Shown here: positions 18,074 through 27,460 of the stretch, in pieces
Layout of the letters: each line of letters opens with the position of its first letter
Position numbering within the stretch: position 1 is the stretch's first letter
DNA from: Marinobacter alexandrii
GTDB taxonomy: Bacteria > Bacteroidota > Bacteroidia > Cytophagales > Cyclobacteriaceae
Assembly: GCA_039984955.1 (NCBI GenBank)
Contig: JBDWTN010000007.1
Location: forward strand, 1,062,501-1,126,500
Length of the DNA: 64,000 nt
Direction of reading: 5' to 3'
The notes under the pieces: generated by a model
Databases searched by the model: none
Seen by the model: the letters and a program-made list of their open reading frames with translations, nothing else
What the model was told of the DNA's origin: nothing
Program-made: the position numbers and the translations under genes

Positions 18074-18322
18074 ACTTACTAGTTAATCGTTAAACATTAA
18101 TTATTTGAACCCGAAAGATATCTCTTTTTAAGAATAATTAACAAACTCTTAATTCGATCAAATTGACCTTAAAGCATATGAGATAATGTTTTTAAGGTAT
18201 TTATTAGCTGTTTTTGAAAAAAAAATGAGATTCGCCAAATAATAACCTATCACTCTCACTAAAACTTTAATTTAATTCTGAATAAAGAAAATTTCGAAAA
18301 TTGTAATAAAAAGTAGAACCTT

Positions 18323-20275
18323 TTATTGGTTCACTCGTAGGACACGAAATTCTATTCTGCGGTTGGATTTTCTGTTGGAATCTGTTGTATTAGGCAATAA
18401 GGGCTGCAAATCGGCATATCCCTTGAAAGATATTCTACTCCTTGATATGCCTTTAGAAGTAAGCATATCATATACAGCACCTGCTCTTTTTTCTGATAAT
18501 TGTTGATTATAATTTTTTGATCCAATGTCGTCAGTATGACCAGCAATCTCTACTATCATGTCTGGATTTTCAATTAAAAGTTGATAAGCATTATCTAATT
18601 CGGAGATTGATTTCTTTTTTATCTCATAGGAATCTATGTCGAAATAAATGTTTTTAAGTATCAGGGATTCTCCTTCCGATATAGGTTTGAGCTTGATGTT
18701 TATTGTATCTGGTTCTGAAACTTTATTGGTCTGCGTTGTGAAATGAAAGTCAGAATATAGATATCCTTTCTTCTTAACATAAGCTGCTAATTCCAGTCCT
18801 GCAGGTACAATCATCAGATAGCTACCTGTTAATGAGTCGGACTCATTTCTATAGATTACTTTGTTCGTATTCAGATCGATTATTTCCACCTCTGCTTTCA
18901 AAGGAATTAGAGTTTCCTTATCTGTTACTCTTCCTATGTTATACGAAACTGGATCGGGTCGAATTTCTTTAGGTAACGTGATACTTACAATTTTGCTATC
19001 CAGTATTTCAAAATTCTTTTGTTCTTCCTTAGCGAAATATGCCATTTGACCTTCGGCACCTATTATTATAGCTACTTCGTCTTTAAATGTATTAATAGGA
19101 AAGCCCAAGTTTCTCGGAATGGACCACAAAGAGTCAGTTTTAGAAGAGACGAAAAGATCATATCCTCCCATCCCAGGGTAGCTATTTGCTGAGAAATACA
19201 AATCTGAACCATTCGGATGGATAAATGGTGTGGTCTCATCTTTTGGAGTATTTACATCTCCACCCAGATTTATGGGAACAGACCATTTTCCGTCTGCACT
19301 TTTAGATACCCAAATATCCCTACCTCCAAGCCCTCCTGTCCGGTTAGAGGAAAAGTACAAGGTTTTGCCGTCTGCTGATAATGAGGGTTGTGATTCCCAG
19401 TATCTTGAGTTTATAGGCTTTCCAAGGTTTTTAGGCTTAGACCAATTATCACCCACTTTTCTTGTAATGTATAAATCACAGCTACCTAAAGAGTATTTTC
19501 CATCACAAGAAGTGAAAATCATCGTTCTTCCATCAGCGGATACTGCACAAGCTCCTTCATTTAGCGATGAGTTTATTCTAGGTGAGATTGATTCTGCAGG
19601 AGTCCATTTTCCATCTACAAAATGACTAACTACGATATCTTCATCTCCCTGAACATAATCTCTCTTCGTGAAAAACATGGAAGCATTGTCGACTGTAATT
19701 GATGGTAAATATTGAAGTTTGAATCTGTTTACCTCAGAAGGTAATATCTTTAATTCGATACTATCAACAGGCTTTTTTAACTCCTTTTTAGCAAATCTTA
19801 TACTTCGAATTAAGAGGTCAATATCTCTACTGGATTCACGTTCAGGCACCTTCACTAGGAATTTATTAAGGAAGGATTCAGCTTTCCCATATTCACCTCG
19901 ATCAAAAGCCATAAAGGCAAGTCTCTCTAATACTGAGGCAATAGGGTCTAGAGCTGTTTTTTCGTAAAGTTGGAACTTTGAATAAACTGAATCTTCTTGA
20001 CCCATCGCATTATACAAACTCCCCATACGGATGTAAGCCTCAAAAAATTCAGAATCTTGTCTAACCGATTCTTCCAAATACGATATAGCAGTGAGGAAAT
20101 CTCGTTCCTTATATTTCTTATCTGCCTTTTCATATAGCTTTTTTGCTTTTTTGCTATCAGTGGAAAGTCCCGACTGAGCAAATGAAACTGTAGAAATTGC
20201 AAGTAAGAGAAGAAGGGAGAAAACTCTCTTTATGGAATATCCATGTATTTGTGTGTCTGTAGTGATATTTTCCAT
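18323..20275 (-). CDS. PorE-like OmpA family protein (TPR, PD40 propeller, CRD, OmpA)
   Basis: A 650-residue envelope protein with the domain order of the T9SS component PorE: N-terminal TPR helices (about 35-160), WD40-like PD40 repeats (about 190-420, with repeated SLSADGKTLYFSSNR-type blades), a carboxypeptidase-regulatory-like domain (about 440-535), and a C-terminal OmpA peptidoglycan-binding domain (AGHTDDIGSKNYNQQLSEKRA). Bacteroidota have many such paralogues, so the PorE role is inferred. The only usable ATG (20275) lies 46 bases inside queE and gives a signal peptide with an unusually long n-region before VFSLLLLLAISTVSFA. It is the last gene of the lepA-folD-queE unit. Confidence 0.85.
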   Translation of the reverse strand: MENITTDTQIHGYSIKRVFSLLLLLAISTVSFAQSGLSTDSKKAKKLYEKADKKYKERDFLTAISYLEESVRQDSEFFEAYIRMGSLYNAMGQEDSVYSKFQLYEKTALDPIASVLERLAFMAFDRGEYGKAESFLNKFLVKVPERESSRDIDLLIRSIRFAKKELKKPVDSIELKILPSEVNRFKLQYLPSITVDNASMFFTKRDYVQGDEDIVVSHFVDGKWTPAESISPRINSSLNEGACAVSADGRTMIFTSCDGKYSLGSCDLYITRKVGDNWSKPKNLGKPINSRYWESQPSLSADGKTLYFSSNRTGGLGGRDIWVSKSADGKWSVPINLGGDVNTPKDETTPFIHPNGSDLYFSANSYPGMGGYDLFVSSKTDSLWSIPRNLGFPINTFKDEVAIIIGAEGQMAYFAKEEQKNFEILDSKIVSITLPKEIRPDPVSYNIGRVTDKETLIPLKAEVEIIDLNTNKVIYRNESDSLTGSYLMIVPAGLELAAYVKKKGYLYSDFHFTTQTNKVSEPDTINIKLKPISEGESLILKNIYFDIDSYEIKKKSISELDNAYQLLIENPDMIVEIAGHTDDIGSKNYNQQLSEKRAGAVYDMLTSKGISRSRISFKGYADLQPLLPNTTDSNRKSNRRIEFRVLRVNQ

Positions 20276-20847
20276 TCAGGATTCTTTTTCACAAAATCAA
20301 CGATCAAAGGTGTCATTTCTTTTTCTTTTGACCATTCAGGTTGAAGAAACAATTGTGCATCCTTGTTCATTTTTTGGCTATGTCCTAAAGCCCATTTGAA
20401 ATCGCTTTTATTATAAGCTACGACTTTCAATTCATGTGATGAGTTATAAAATTCAACTAAGGGTTCTTTGAATTTCTTTGGGGAGAAGCAAATCCAGTCC
20501 CAATCACCGGTGATTGGATATGCACCTGAAGTTTCAATGTTGGTTTGAAGACCTGCTTCTTTTAACTTCTTTGTAAGCATCGAAAGATCGTACATTAAAG
20601 GCTCGCCACCAGTCACTACAACAACATGAGCACCAGATTTTTTCACTTCTTCAGTAATGTTTTCTATTGAAACCCAATCAAATTGAGATGCATCCCATGA
20701 TTCTTTGACATCACACCAGACACAGCCAACATCACAACCTCCAAGCCTAACAAAATAAGCGGGAGTTCCCGAGAAAAAGCCTTCCCCTTGTATAGTATAG
20801 AAAGACTCCATCACCGGAAGATATTCCGGATCAGTGATTGAGCTCAT
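20230..20847 (-). CDS. queE: 7-carboxy-7-deazaguanine synthase (radical SAM)
   Basis: Radical SAM enzyme that turns 6-carboxy-tetrahydropterin into 7-carboxy-7-deazaguanine for queuosine. The [4Fe-4S] motif is CDVGCVWC (Cys38, Cys42, Cys45), preceded by ESFYTIQGEGFFSGTPAYFVR as in QueE. The glycine-rich TGGEPLMY (SAM-binding) is present. Length 205. The start overlaps the folD end by 17 bases and the end overlaps the PorE-like gene by 46 bases. Its pathway partner QueD is encoded separately at 7200-7619. Confidence 0.93.
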   Translation of the reverse strand: MSSITDPEYLPVMESFYTIQGEGFFSGTPAYFVRLGGCDVGCVWCDVKESWDASQFDWVSIENITEEVKKSGAHVVVVTGGEPLMYDLSMLTKKLKEAGLQTNIETSGAYPITGDWDWICFSPKKFKEPLVEFYNSSHELKVVAYNKSDFKWALGHSQKMNKDAQLFLQPEWSKEKEMTPLIVDFVKKNPEWKISLQTHKYMDIP

Positions 20848-21700
20848 ATGCCTTTAAGGTGTTCAATAGTAGGGAAGCGATTGTCATTGGACCCACGCCC
20901 CCAGGTACTGGAGTGATATAGCTTGCAATGGGAGCCACATCTTCATAGACTACATCACCAGACAAGCGAAACCCTGATTTACGTGAAGGGTCCTCAACAC
21001 GGGTGGTTCCAACATCAATGACTACAGCTCCTTCTTTAACCATATCCTTTGAAATAAGACCTGGTTTTCCAACTGCCACAACGAGAATGTCTGCCTCCTT
21101 GGTATGCGATTTTAAATCAATGGTTGCCTTGTGACAAACGGTAACTGTAGCCTGTCCTTCCTGAAGCATCATCAAACTAAGAGGTGCTCCCGCTATTCTA
21201 CTAGCACCAACTACTACACAGTTTTTTCCTTCTGTAGGGATGTCATATCTTCTAACAAGCTCCATAATTCCGTATGGAGTAGCTGGCAGTAAAAGTTGAT
21301 TATCTGAAATAATGCTTCCAAAATTTTGATTAGTAAAGCCATCTACATCTTTGAGCGGTGAAATTCTTTCCGTGATGTTTTCCACTGAGATATGATCAGG
21401 AAGAGGTATTTGAACAATGAATCCATCGATATCAACGTCCTCATTCATTTGCTCTATGTGTTTAATGAGCTTTTCTTCTGAGATAGTGCTTGCAAAATGC
21501 ATCAGTGTGAAATCAAAACCAACTGCTTTGCATGCGTTGATTTTTCCATTTACATATGTATGGCTTGCTCCATCATCACCTACAATGATAATAGCCAGAT
21601 GAGGCGCTCGCCCCCCTCCTGTTTTGATTTTCTCAACTTTCTCTGCAATCTCTCTTTTGATGTCTTTCGAGACTTTGCGTCCGTCAATGATTGTAGGCAT
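20831..21700 (-). CDS. folD: Methylenetetrahydrofolate dehydrogenase/cyclohydrolase
   Basis: Bifunctional enzyme interconverting 5,10-methylene-, methenyl- and 10-formyl-tetrahydrofolate. The catalytic YVNGKINACKAVGF region, the substrate motif VQIPLPDHI, the NADP-binding VVGASRIAGAPLSLMM (the usual GRS is ASR here) and the C-terminal signature PVPGGVGPMTIASLL are all present. Length 289 is standard. It follows lepA after 11 bases and overlaps queE. Confidence 0.95.
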   Translation of the reverse strand: MPTIIDGRKVSKDIKREIAEKVEKIKTGGGRAPHLAIIIVGDDGASHTYVNGKINACKAVGFDFTLMHFASTISEEKLIKHIEQMNEDVDIDGFIVQIPLPDHISVENITERISPLKDVDGFTNQNFGSIISDNQLLLPATPYGIMELVRRYDIPTEGKNCVVVGASRIAGAPLSLMMLQEGQATVTVCHKATIDLKSHTKEADILVVAVGKPGLISKDMVKEGAVVIDVGTTRVEDPSRKSGFRLSGDVVYEDVAPIASYITPVPGGVGPMTIASLLLNTLKAYELNH

Positions 21701-21711
21701 TATTCAAGTAT

Positions 21712-23499
21712 TTAATCAAGTTTTAAAACAGCCATGAATGCTTCCTGTGGGATTTCTACATTACCAACTTGGCGCATTCTCTTTTTTCCTTTCTTCTGTT
21801 TTTCCAGAAGCTTTCTTTTACGCGAGATATCACCTCCATAGCATTTTGCTAATACATTTTTACGCATAGCTTTTACGGATTCTCTCGCAATTATTTTTGT
21901 TCCGATTGCTGCTTGAACTGCAATCTCAAACATCTGTCTTGGGATTAACTCTTTCAGTTTTTCGCAAAGTCGCTTACCCCATTCATATGCTTTATCTCTA
22001 TGGACAATAGCAGATAAGGCATCCACCTTATCTCCATTCAGCATGATATCCAATTTAACCATGTCTGATTTTCGATAGCCAATTAGCTCATAATCAAGTG
22101 ACGCATAACCTCGAGAAATAGTCTTCAACTTATCAAAAAAGTCGAAAACGATCTCCGCAAGAGGGATTTCGAATGTCAATTCAACTCGACTTGATGTGAG
22201 GTAAACTTGGTTCTTGATCTCCCCTCGTTTATCCATACAAAGGGCGATTATTGGACCTATAAATTCATCTTTGGAAATAATTTGCGCTCTAATAAAAGGC
22301 TCTTCAATATGGCTAATAGTATTAGATTCTGGCAGCTCAGAAGGTGCACTTACTTTTAAGATTGATTCATCACTCTCTACCGCATGGAAACGCACTGAAG
22401 GGACAGTAGTGATCACTGTCATATTAAACTCTCTCTCCAATCTTTCCTGGACGATTTCCATGTGGAGCATTCCTAAGAATCCACATCTAAATCCGAATCC
22501 TAGTGCGGCAGAAGTTTCTGGTTCCCAGATCAATGAAGCATCATTCAATTGGAGCTTTTCCATGGAAGCACGAAGCTCTTCAAATTCACTCGTCTCTACA
22601 GGATAAATGCCTGCAAAAACCATCGGTTTTACATCCTCAAATCCTTTTACTTGTCTTTGAGTAGGATTATCTACATGAGTAATAGTATCTCCTACTTTCA
22701 CCTCTTTAGCTACTTTAATTCCTGATATTAAGTAACCTACATTCCCTGCAGATATAGTCTTTCTTGGTTCATGCTCCAAACGCAATACTCCGATTTCATC
22801 CGCCTCATACGTTTTGCCTGTATTGACAAACTTCACCTTGTCTCCTTTACTCAGAGATCCATTAAATACTCTAAAGAATACTTCAATGCCTCGGTATGGA
22901 TTAAACACAGAGTCAAAGATCATGGCTTGGAGTGGCTCCTCCGTATCCCCTTGTGGAGCAGGCACTCTGTCTACGATTGCTTCTAAAATATCAGTAATTC
23001 CAATACCTTCTTTTGCGCTAGCATGAATGATTGATTCTTTTTCACAACCAATTAGATCAATTATCTGATCAGAAACTTCATCAGGCATTGCACCAGGAAG
23101 GTCTATTTTATTAAGGACTGGGATAATTTCCAGATCGTGTTCAAGTGCGAGATAAAGATTTGATATTGTTTGTGCTTCTATTCCCTGAGCAGCATCTACT
23201 ACCAGAAGTGCTCCTTCACATGCCGCTATTGATCGAGACACTTCGTATGAAAAATCTACATGTCCAGGAGTATCAATAAGGTTTAACGTATATTGTTCAT
23301 CATTTAATTCATAATCCATCTGGATGGCATGACTCTTAATGGTGATTCCCCGCTCTCTCTCCAAATCCATATTATCAAGTAACTGAGCCTGCATATCACG
23401 TTCTGTTACTGTTTGAGTGAATTCCAAAAGCCTATCAGCCAAAGTGCTTTTACCATGGTCGATGTGGGCGATAATACAAAAATTTCGAGTGTTCTTCAT
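21712..23499 (-). CDS. lepA: Elongation factor 4 (LepA) back-translocating GTPase
   Basis: Ribosome-associated translational GTPase, 595 residues. The G motifs are visible: AHIDHGKST (G1), [13 protein letters not shown] (G2), DTPGH (G3), and NKIDLP (G4). The elongation-factor-like domains follow, and the C-terminal LepA-specific domain ends with [27 protein letters not shown]. The start ATG gives the expected [19 protein letters not shown]. It leads the unit lepA-folD-queE-PorE-like. Confidence 0.97.
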   Translation of the reverse strand: MKNTRNFCIIAHIDHGKSTLADRLLEFTQTVTERDMQAQLLDNMDLERERGITIKSHAIQMDYELNDEQYTLNLIDTPGHVDFSYEVSRSIAACEGALLVVDAAQGIEAQTISNLYLALEHDLEIIPVLNKIDLPGAMPDEVSDQIIDLIGCEKESIIHASAKEGIGITDILEAIVDRVPAPQGDTEEPLQAMIFDSVFNPYRGIEVFFRVFNGSLSKGDKVKFVNTGKTYEADEIGVLRLEHEPRKTISAGNVGYLISGIKVAKEVKVGDTITHVDNPTQRQVKGFEDVKPMVFAGIYPVETSEFEELRASMEKLQLNDASLIWEPETSAALGFGFRCGFLGMLHMEIVQERLEREFNMTVITTVPSVRFHAVESDESILKVSAPSELPESNTISHIEEPFIRAQIISKDEFIGPIIALCMDKRGEIKNQVYLTSSRVELTFEIPLAEIVFDFFDKLKTISRGYASLDYELIGYRKSDMVKLDIMLNGDKVDALSAIVHRDKAYEWGKRLCEKLKELIPRQMFEIAVQAAIGTKIIARESVKAMRKNVLAKCYGGDISRKRKLLEKQKKGKKRMRQVGNVEIPQEAFMAVLKLD

Positions 23500-23555
23500 A
23501 AGACTAGTCCACGGATTGTGACTTTCAATCTCCTCAATCCTTTGAAAATTAGGCG

Positions 23556-23563
23556 CAAAGGTA
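23556..23563 (-). promoter_or_regulatory. Promoter -7 box for the lepA operon
   Basis: The minus strand reads TACCTTTG, matching TAnnTTTG, about 57 bases upstream of the lepA ATG, within the 96-base gap between lepA and the dtd stop. No well-spaced -33 TTG is obvious. Confidence 0.4.
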
Positions 23564-23595
23564 ACAATCCTTTCACCTATTCATTCAAAAAAATA

Positions 23596-24048
23596 TTACT
23601 GTTTGTTTTTGGTATCTATCAGAATGGTAACTGGTCCATCATTGACTAGTGAAACTTTCATGTCTGCTCCAAATTGTCCCGTTTCAACTGTCTTTTGAAG
23701 GTGAGCTGATAATGTCTTCACAAATGACTCGTATAAAGGAACTGCTACATCTGGCTTTGCTGCCTGGATGTATGAAGGACGATTACCCTTTTTAGTACTG
23801 GCGTGCAATGTGAATTGACTTACTACCAAAGCTTCTCCTTCTATATCTAAAAGGCTTTTATTCATAACCTCCTGTTCATCAGGAAAGATTCTCAAACCAC
23901 TAATCTTACGGCAGAGCCAGTCAATATCTTCTTGACTATCTGTATCTTCAATACCGACAAGGAGCAGTAACCCTTTTCCAATTTGGGATTTTATGTCTCC
24001 TCCTATTTCAACAGAAGCTGAACTTACTCTTTGTATGACTACTCTCAT
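23596..24048 (-). CDS. dtd: D-aminoacyl-tRNA deacylase
   Basis: Hydrolyses D-amino acids (and mischarged glycine) from tRNA. The two hallmark motifs are present: SQFTLHA and NDGPVTILID (family GPVT). The N-terminus MRVVIQRVSSASVEI is typical. Length 150. It overlaps the preceding oxidoreductase gene by four bases (ATGA), so it is translationally coupled as the last gene of a four-gene minus-strand unit starting at 25652. Confidence 0.95.
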   Translation of the reverse strand: MRVVIQRVSSASVEIGGDIKSQIGKGLLLLVGIEDTDSQEDIDWLCRKISGLRIFPDEQEVMNKSLLDIEGEALVVSQFTLHASTKKGNRPSYIQAAKPDVAVPLYESFVKTLSAHLQKTVETGQFGADMKVSLVNDGPVTILIDTKNKQ

Positions 24049-24716
24049 GAATATGCAATATCTATCATTTGATTTGGCTTGAATCTTTTGAAGCCCTCAG
24101 CATTCTTCTCAGCTACTTTCAACATTGATTTTGCAACTTCAACATCCCGAATAGCTCCTATTCTCTTTTTTGAGTCAATAAGAAAAAAGGAAGCAATTGC
24201 GCTAATTGCTTTAGCTACTTCTTCAAATGCACGTGTCTCTTGTCTATCACCTAATAACAATGATGGTTGAAAAATTTTAAGCGCTCTCAATTCCAATGCT
24301 TGAAGAGACTCTTCCAATTGTCCTTTTGCCCTGTTGTAAAATAATGGAGAAGAGCTATTAGCTCCGACTGCTGATACAACCAAAAATTGATTAAATCCTG
24401 ATTGTTCTTTCGCAATTTCCGCAAATGCAATAGGATAATCTACGTCTACTTTCAGAAACGCTTTTTTTGAGCCTGCTTTCTTTTTTGTAGTACCTAATGC
24501 GCAGTAAAAATCATTTGCATCTAATTGCCCAGAAGAATTTATTAGACAATCAAAGTCTTCAACAATAATCTCTTGAATTCTTGAATCTGATAGTTCTAAA
24601 GATCTACGAGTTACTATCTTAATTGAATCATAGAGATTTTCTTTCAGCATCAATCGAACCAATTGCCTCCCAACCAGTCCTGTTGCACCTATAATTGCAG
24701 CCGTCTTTTTTGACAT
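24045..24716 (-). CDS. NAD(P)-binding oxidoreductase, atypical SDR (TIP30/HTATIP2-like)
   Basis: A 223-residue Rossmann protein of the atypical short-chain dehydrogenase group. The dinucleotide motif GATGLVGRQLV is at the N-terminus. YCALGTTKKKAGSKKAF and VVSAVGANSSSPLFYNRAKGQLE (YxxxK-like YNRAK) follow, as in TIP30-like oxidoreductases. The IFQPSLLLGDRQE block supports this. No substrate can be inferred. It lies between the DUF1232 gene (13-base gap) and dtd (four-base overlap). Confidence 0.85.
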   Translation of the reverse strand: MSKKTAAIIGATGLVGRQLVRLMLKENLYDSIKIVTRRSLELSDSRIQEIIVEDFDCLINSSGQLDANDFYCALGTTKKKAGSKKAFLKVDVDYPIAFAEIAKEQSGFNQFLVVSAVGANSSSPLFYNRAKGQLEESLQALELRALKIFQPSLLLGDRQETRAFEEVAKAISAIASFFLIDSKKRIGAIRDVEVAKSMLKVAEKNAEGFKRFKPNQMIDIAYS

Positions 24717-24729
24717 GTATCAGGTTATA

Positions 24730-25131
24730 TTATTCAGCTTCTTCAAACTGTTCTTTTTCCCATTCAATAAATTTTTTGATATCTCTGTTCAGCTTTTTTA
24801 CAATTAAAAAAACAACTGAGGCGTCATCAGTGAACCCGAGGGCCGGAATGAAGTCTGGTATTAAATCTATTGGAGTAATGAAGTAGGCTAAGGCAAACAA
24901 AATAAGAACTATTGAGGATATCGGAAATGCTTTGTATTCCTTCGAAATATGGGATTGAACCATTCGAATCAGCACTTGAAGTTTTGCTTTCAATTCTTGT
25001 AGTTCATTAGAGTTTTGTGCCAATTTTTGCAATTTGTCTCCAGCTTTTGCAAGCGTAGACTTCATCTGTTCTTTGTTAGCAGCTGTTTCTTTAGCTTTTT
25101 TCCATATTTTTTTGGTTTTATCCATAGTCAT
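24730..25131 (-). CDS. YkvA-like DUF1232 membrane protein
   Basis: A 133-residue protein with one probable membrane hairpin. The DUF1232 core is clear: YFITPIDLIPDFIPALGFTDDA followed by a helix. The N-terminal half is Lys-rich and helical (KKIWKKAKETAANKEQM). The function of the family is unknown. The ATG shares its A with the stop of the upstream gene (TAATG). Confidence 0.8.
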   Translation of the reverse strand: MTMDKTKKIWKKAKETAANKEQMKSTLAKAGDKLQKLAQNSNELQELKAKLQVLIRMVQSHISKEYKAFPISSIVLILFALAYFITPIDLIPDFIPALGFTDDASVVFLIVKKLNRDIKKFIEWEKEQFEEAE

Positions 25132-25652
25132 TAAAAAACGCCCTGAATCTCTTCTTTGATATATCTTATTGCTTGTTTTGGTGTGTCCATTTCTTCACTT
25201 GAGCTATTTTCAAGTATTGCCCTAGCTAAATCAAATCCTTTTGATTTTTCATTTAATGAGTTGGCAGATGAATTGATTATTGAAATAGTTTGCTCAACAG
25301 CTGTTATAATATACGTCCAGGCACTATCTGACATATAAACTTGCTGAGATAGGTTATGATTAAATTCATTTCTTATTTCATGGATTAGAATTTGCTGAAA
25401 TTCTTCTGCTGAATAGTCTGAACTGCTGAGCCTAGAAATGAGATTTGCTGGCGTGATTCGTTCTAACAATAAAACAACTCTCTCATACGCCTGCAACCTT
25501 ATCGGCACTACAATTTCCTGATTTTTTTGACGCACTCCGAAAGCAATTTCATCTAATTGCTTTTGTAAGAATGATCGAACGAGCAAGTATGCGAGATACA
25601 GAACGAGTCCTGCTGGAATCGTAATTTTTAGAAGGTCGTAAACCATTTCCAT
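25131..25652 (-). CDS. Conserved single-pass membrane protein, function unknown
   Basis: A 173-residue protein with one N-terminal membrane helix (ITIPAGLVLYLAYLLVRSF) and a long helical cytoplasmic part (IRLQAYERVVLLLERI, FQQILIHEIRNEFNHNLSQQ). I recognise the pattern as common in Bacteroidota but know no function. It is the first gene of a unit with the DUF1232 protein, the oxidoreductase and dtd. The start is preceded by a -7 box at 25683-25690. Confidence 0.7.
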   Translation of the reverse strand: MEMVYDLLKITIPAGLVLYLAYLLVRSFLQKQLDEIAFGVRQKNQEIVVPIRLQAYERVVLLLERITPANLISRLSSSDYSAEEFQQILIHEIRNEFNHNLSQQVYMSDSAWTYIITAVEQTISIINSSANSLNEKSKGFDLARAILENSSSEEMDTPKQAIRYIKEEIQGVF

Positions 25653-25682
25653 GTATTGGATTGTTTAGTGTTTGTTAATCGT

Positions 25683-25706
25683 CAAAAATAACTCGAAAAA
25701 TTCGAG
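25683..25706 (-). promoter_or_regulatory. Promoter -7 box and adjacent palindrome
   Basis: The minus strand reads TATTTTTG (25690-25683), a perfect TAnnTTTG box 30 bases upstream of the ATG at 25652. Directly upstream lies the inverted repeat CTCGAA-AAA-TTCGAG at 25692-25706, placed where a regulator would cover the spacer. No regulator is known. Confidence 0.4.
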
Positions 25707-25816
25707 ATTTATTCATTGCAAATTGGTATTAATTATTGACTCGATTATAGAAAAAATAGATAATACTTCAATTTTAATGAATCATAAACATGACGAATCT
25801 GCTTTTAACATTCAAC

Positions 25817-25845
25817 TTGTTTTAACCTGAAAGGAGATAGATTTA
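25817..25845 (+). promoter_or_regulatory. Probable promoter for the HesB-like gene
   Basis: TTG at 25817-25819 and, after 18 bases, TAGATTTA at 25838-25845 (one mismatch to TAnnTTTG). The start codon is 20 bases further on. The AAGGAG string at 25831-25836 lies inside the promoter and is probably not a ribosome site. Confidence 0.4.
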
Positions 25846-25865
25846 AACTCGAAAAAGAATAAAGC

Positions 25866-26147
25866 ATGGATTTGCCTGTAGAAATAACGGACAGAGCGCT
25901 AGAAGAGGTAAAAAATATTCTGAAAAATAAAGGAATTCCTGAGGACTATGGCTTGCGGATAGCTACAAAAGGTATGGGTTGTGGTGTTGGGTTTAAGCTA
26001 GGGTTTGACAAAAAGAAAGAGACTGACGATGAATACTTTATTGATGGCGTACAAATACTGGTACAAAAACAAGAAATGATGTTTCTAGTTGGCAAAAAAA
26101 TTGAATTTTATGATGAGGCAGATGCGCGAGGTTTTGTGTTCGTTTAG
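25866..26147 (+). CDS. HesB/IscA-like protein lacking two of three cluster cysteines
   Basis: A 93-residue protein with the IscA/HesB fold (VEITDRALEEVKNILKNKGIP; LRIATKGMGCGVGFKLGFD). A-type iron-sulfur carriers need three cysteines: one in the middle and the C-terminal CxC. Here only Cys39 exists, and the C-terminus ends ADARGFVFV without cysteine. It is therefore probably not a classical Fe-S carrier. The gene is solitary, and its end overlaps the convergent folB end by four bases. Confidence 0.85.
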   Translation: MDLPVEITDRALEEVKNILKNKGIPEDYGLRIATKGMGCGVGFKLGFDKKKETDDEYFIDGVQILVQKQEMMFLVGKKIEFYDEADARGFVFV

Positions 26148-26494
26148 CCTTCTAGCTCCACAGTAGCTCTATGACAAAGACCCTTAATTGGTGGATTGTA
26201 TTTACTTATTCGAACCTGAACATTGTTTACCTCTGAAAAATTTGCTTTTAAAGCTTTTATCATTTTTCCTGCAAGATGTTCTAATAGATTAGCATCTATA
26301 CTCATCACGCTTTGTACTATTTCATAAACCTTCTCGTAGTTTACCGTTCCTTCTAACTTATCATCAGAGGCAGCTTCTGAAAAGTCTACATCTAGCGTAA
26401 CATCAACACTGTATTTGTTACCTATGACACGCTCCTCTTCATAATAGCCATGACGTGCGTAAAATTCCATTCCTTCTAATGAAACTTTTCCCAT
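26144..26494 (-). CDS. folB: Dihydroneopterin aldolase
   Basis: Folate-pathway enzyme cleaving 7,8-dihydroneopterin to 6-hydroxymethyl-dihydropterin and glycolaldehyde. The N-terminal LEGMEFYARHGYYEEER and the C-terminal VRISKYNPPIKG are the family landmarks. VNYEKVYEIV and NLLEHLAGKM (with the active-site Glu and Lys blocks) are in place. Length 116. It lies three bases after the DivIVA gene. Confidence 0.93.
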   Translation of the reverse strand: MGKVSLEGMEFYARHGYYEEERVIGNKYSVDVTLDVDFSEAASDDKLEGTVNYEKVYEIVQSVMSIDANLLEHLAGKMIKALKANFSEVNNVQVRISKYNPPIKGLCHRATVELEG

Positions 26495-26497
26495 GAG

Positions 26498-27460
26498 TTA
26501 GTCAGTATCTAGTTCGTCAAAAAAGGAAACTGTTTTAGATACACGAGGACCCTTTTTCTCTTCGCTCTCCTTCTCTTTAGAAACTAGTTCTTCCTTTTTT
26601 GAAACCTCTTCCTCTTGCTTTGGCTCTTCAACTACTGGCTCTACTTTCTCAGGTTGTCTCGGGCTTAATTTTTCTTTCTCTTCTACAGCTTTTGACTCTT
26701 CCTTCTTCTCCTGAACAGGATGTTTTTGAATTATTCGCTCTCGCAGCTCCTCCGTTTTCGGAGGTTTGCTTACTTCTTTTGTTTTTGATTCTGCTACTTC
26801 AACTTTTGGCGTGATTTCATTGGATATAGGTTCGATTTGCCTTGTCTCAATCTGTACTTCAGTTTTTTCCGCCTTTATTCTTTCTTCACTATCCCTGGCG
26901 AGCTTTTTCACTCGCTTTACATAATCGTCGAATTTAAACTCCTTACTCTCTCCTGTATTCCGCTCTACTTTCTCTATTAGCGTAACGGAAAGGTTTTTCA
27001 GTTCTTGCAGTGCATTTTGTCTGTGGTTTTCAATATCTCGATGATTTTGCTCAATACTTTTTACGGCATCCTGAAGTTCTTCAATAATCTGACGAGCCTC
27101 CATTTCAGCCTGTTCAATCATGGCTCTTGCCTTGTTCTTGGATTCACTAAGGAGTCCTTCAGCATTCATCTTAGTCTCCTTCATGTGAAGTTCAGCAGCT
27201 TTATTTGCCTGCTCAATCACATTGGCACCCGTGTCTTCAGCTGTCTTGAGAGTCTTGTAAAGTGAACTCTCTACTTCTCTGAGTTTCTCAACCTCTTTCT
27301 CTGCTTGTTTTAGCTTGAGTGTTAGCTCTTTGTTTTCTTCCAGCACACGTTCCCACTCATTGGAAAGTGACTGTAGAAAAGCGCTGACCTCATCTTTATC
27401 ATATCCTCTAAGTTTCTTTTCAAAGTCTTTCTGGCGAATTTCCAGCGGCGTTATCTTCAT
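26498..27460 (-). CDS. DivIVA domain protein
   Basis: A 320-residue coiled-coil protein. The N-terminal DivIVA membrane-targeting region is clear: ITPLEIRQKDFEKKLRGYDKDEVSAFL. A long coiled coil spans about 35-180. The C-terminal third is highly charged and Glu/Lys/Pro-rich, without a fold. DivIVA proteins mark curved membrane or organise polar growth in Gram-positives; in Bacteroidota the role is not established. Its ATG overlaps the WD40 gene stop by four bases, so the two are coupled. Confidence 0.85.
   Translation of the reverse strand: MKITPLEIRQKDFEKKLRGYDKDEVSAFLQSLSNEWERVLEENKELTLKLKQAEKEVEKLREVESSLYKTLKTAEDTGANVIEQANKAAELHMKETKMNAEGLLSESKNKARAMIEQAEMEARQIIEELQDAVKSIEQNHRDIENHRQNALQELKNLSVTLIEKVERNTGESKEFKFDDYVKRVKKLARDSEERIKAEKTEVQIETRQIEPISNEITPKVEVAESKTKEVSKPPKTEELRERIIQKHPVQEKKEESKAVEEKEKLSPRQPEKVEPVVEEPKQEEEVSKKEELVSKEKESEEKKGPRVSKTVSFFDELDTD

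Noticed and set aside
18316-18332. GAACC/GGTTC hairpin at the end of the PorE-like gene as a terminator
   Set aside because: Only a five-base stem inside the stop region with a weak T run; not convincing.
26599-26814. Leu-rich plus-strand frame in the DivIVA gene
   Set aside because: It is the antisense of the Lys/Glu-rich DivIVA tail, so the Leu content is expected.
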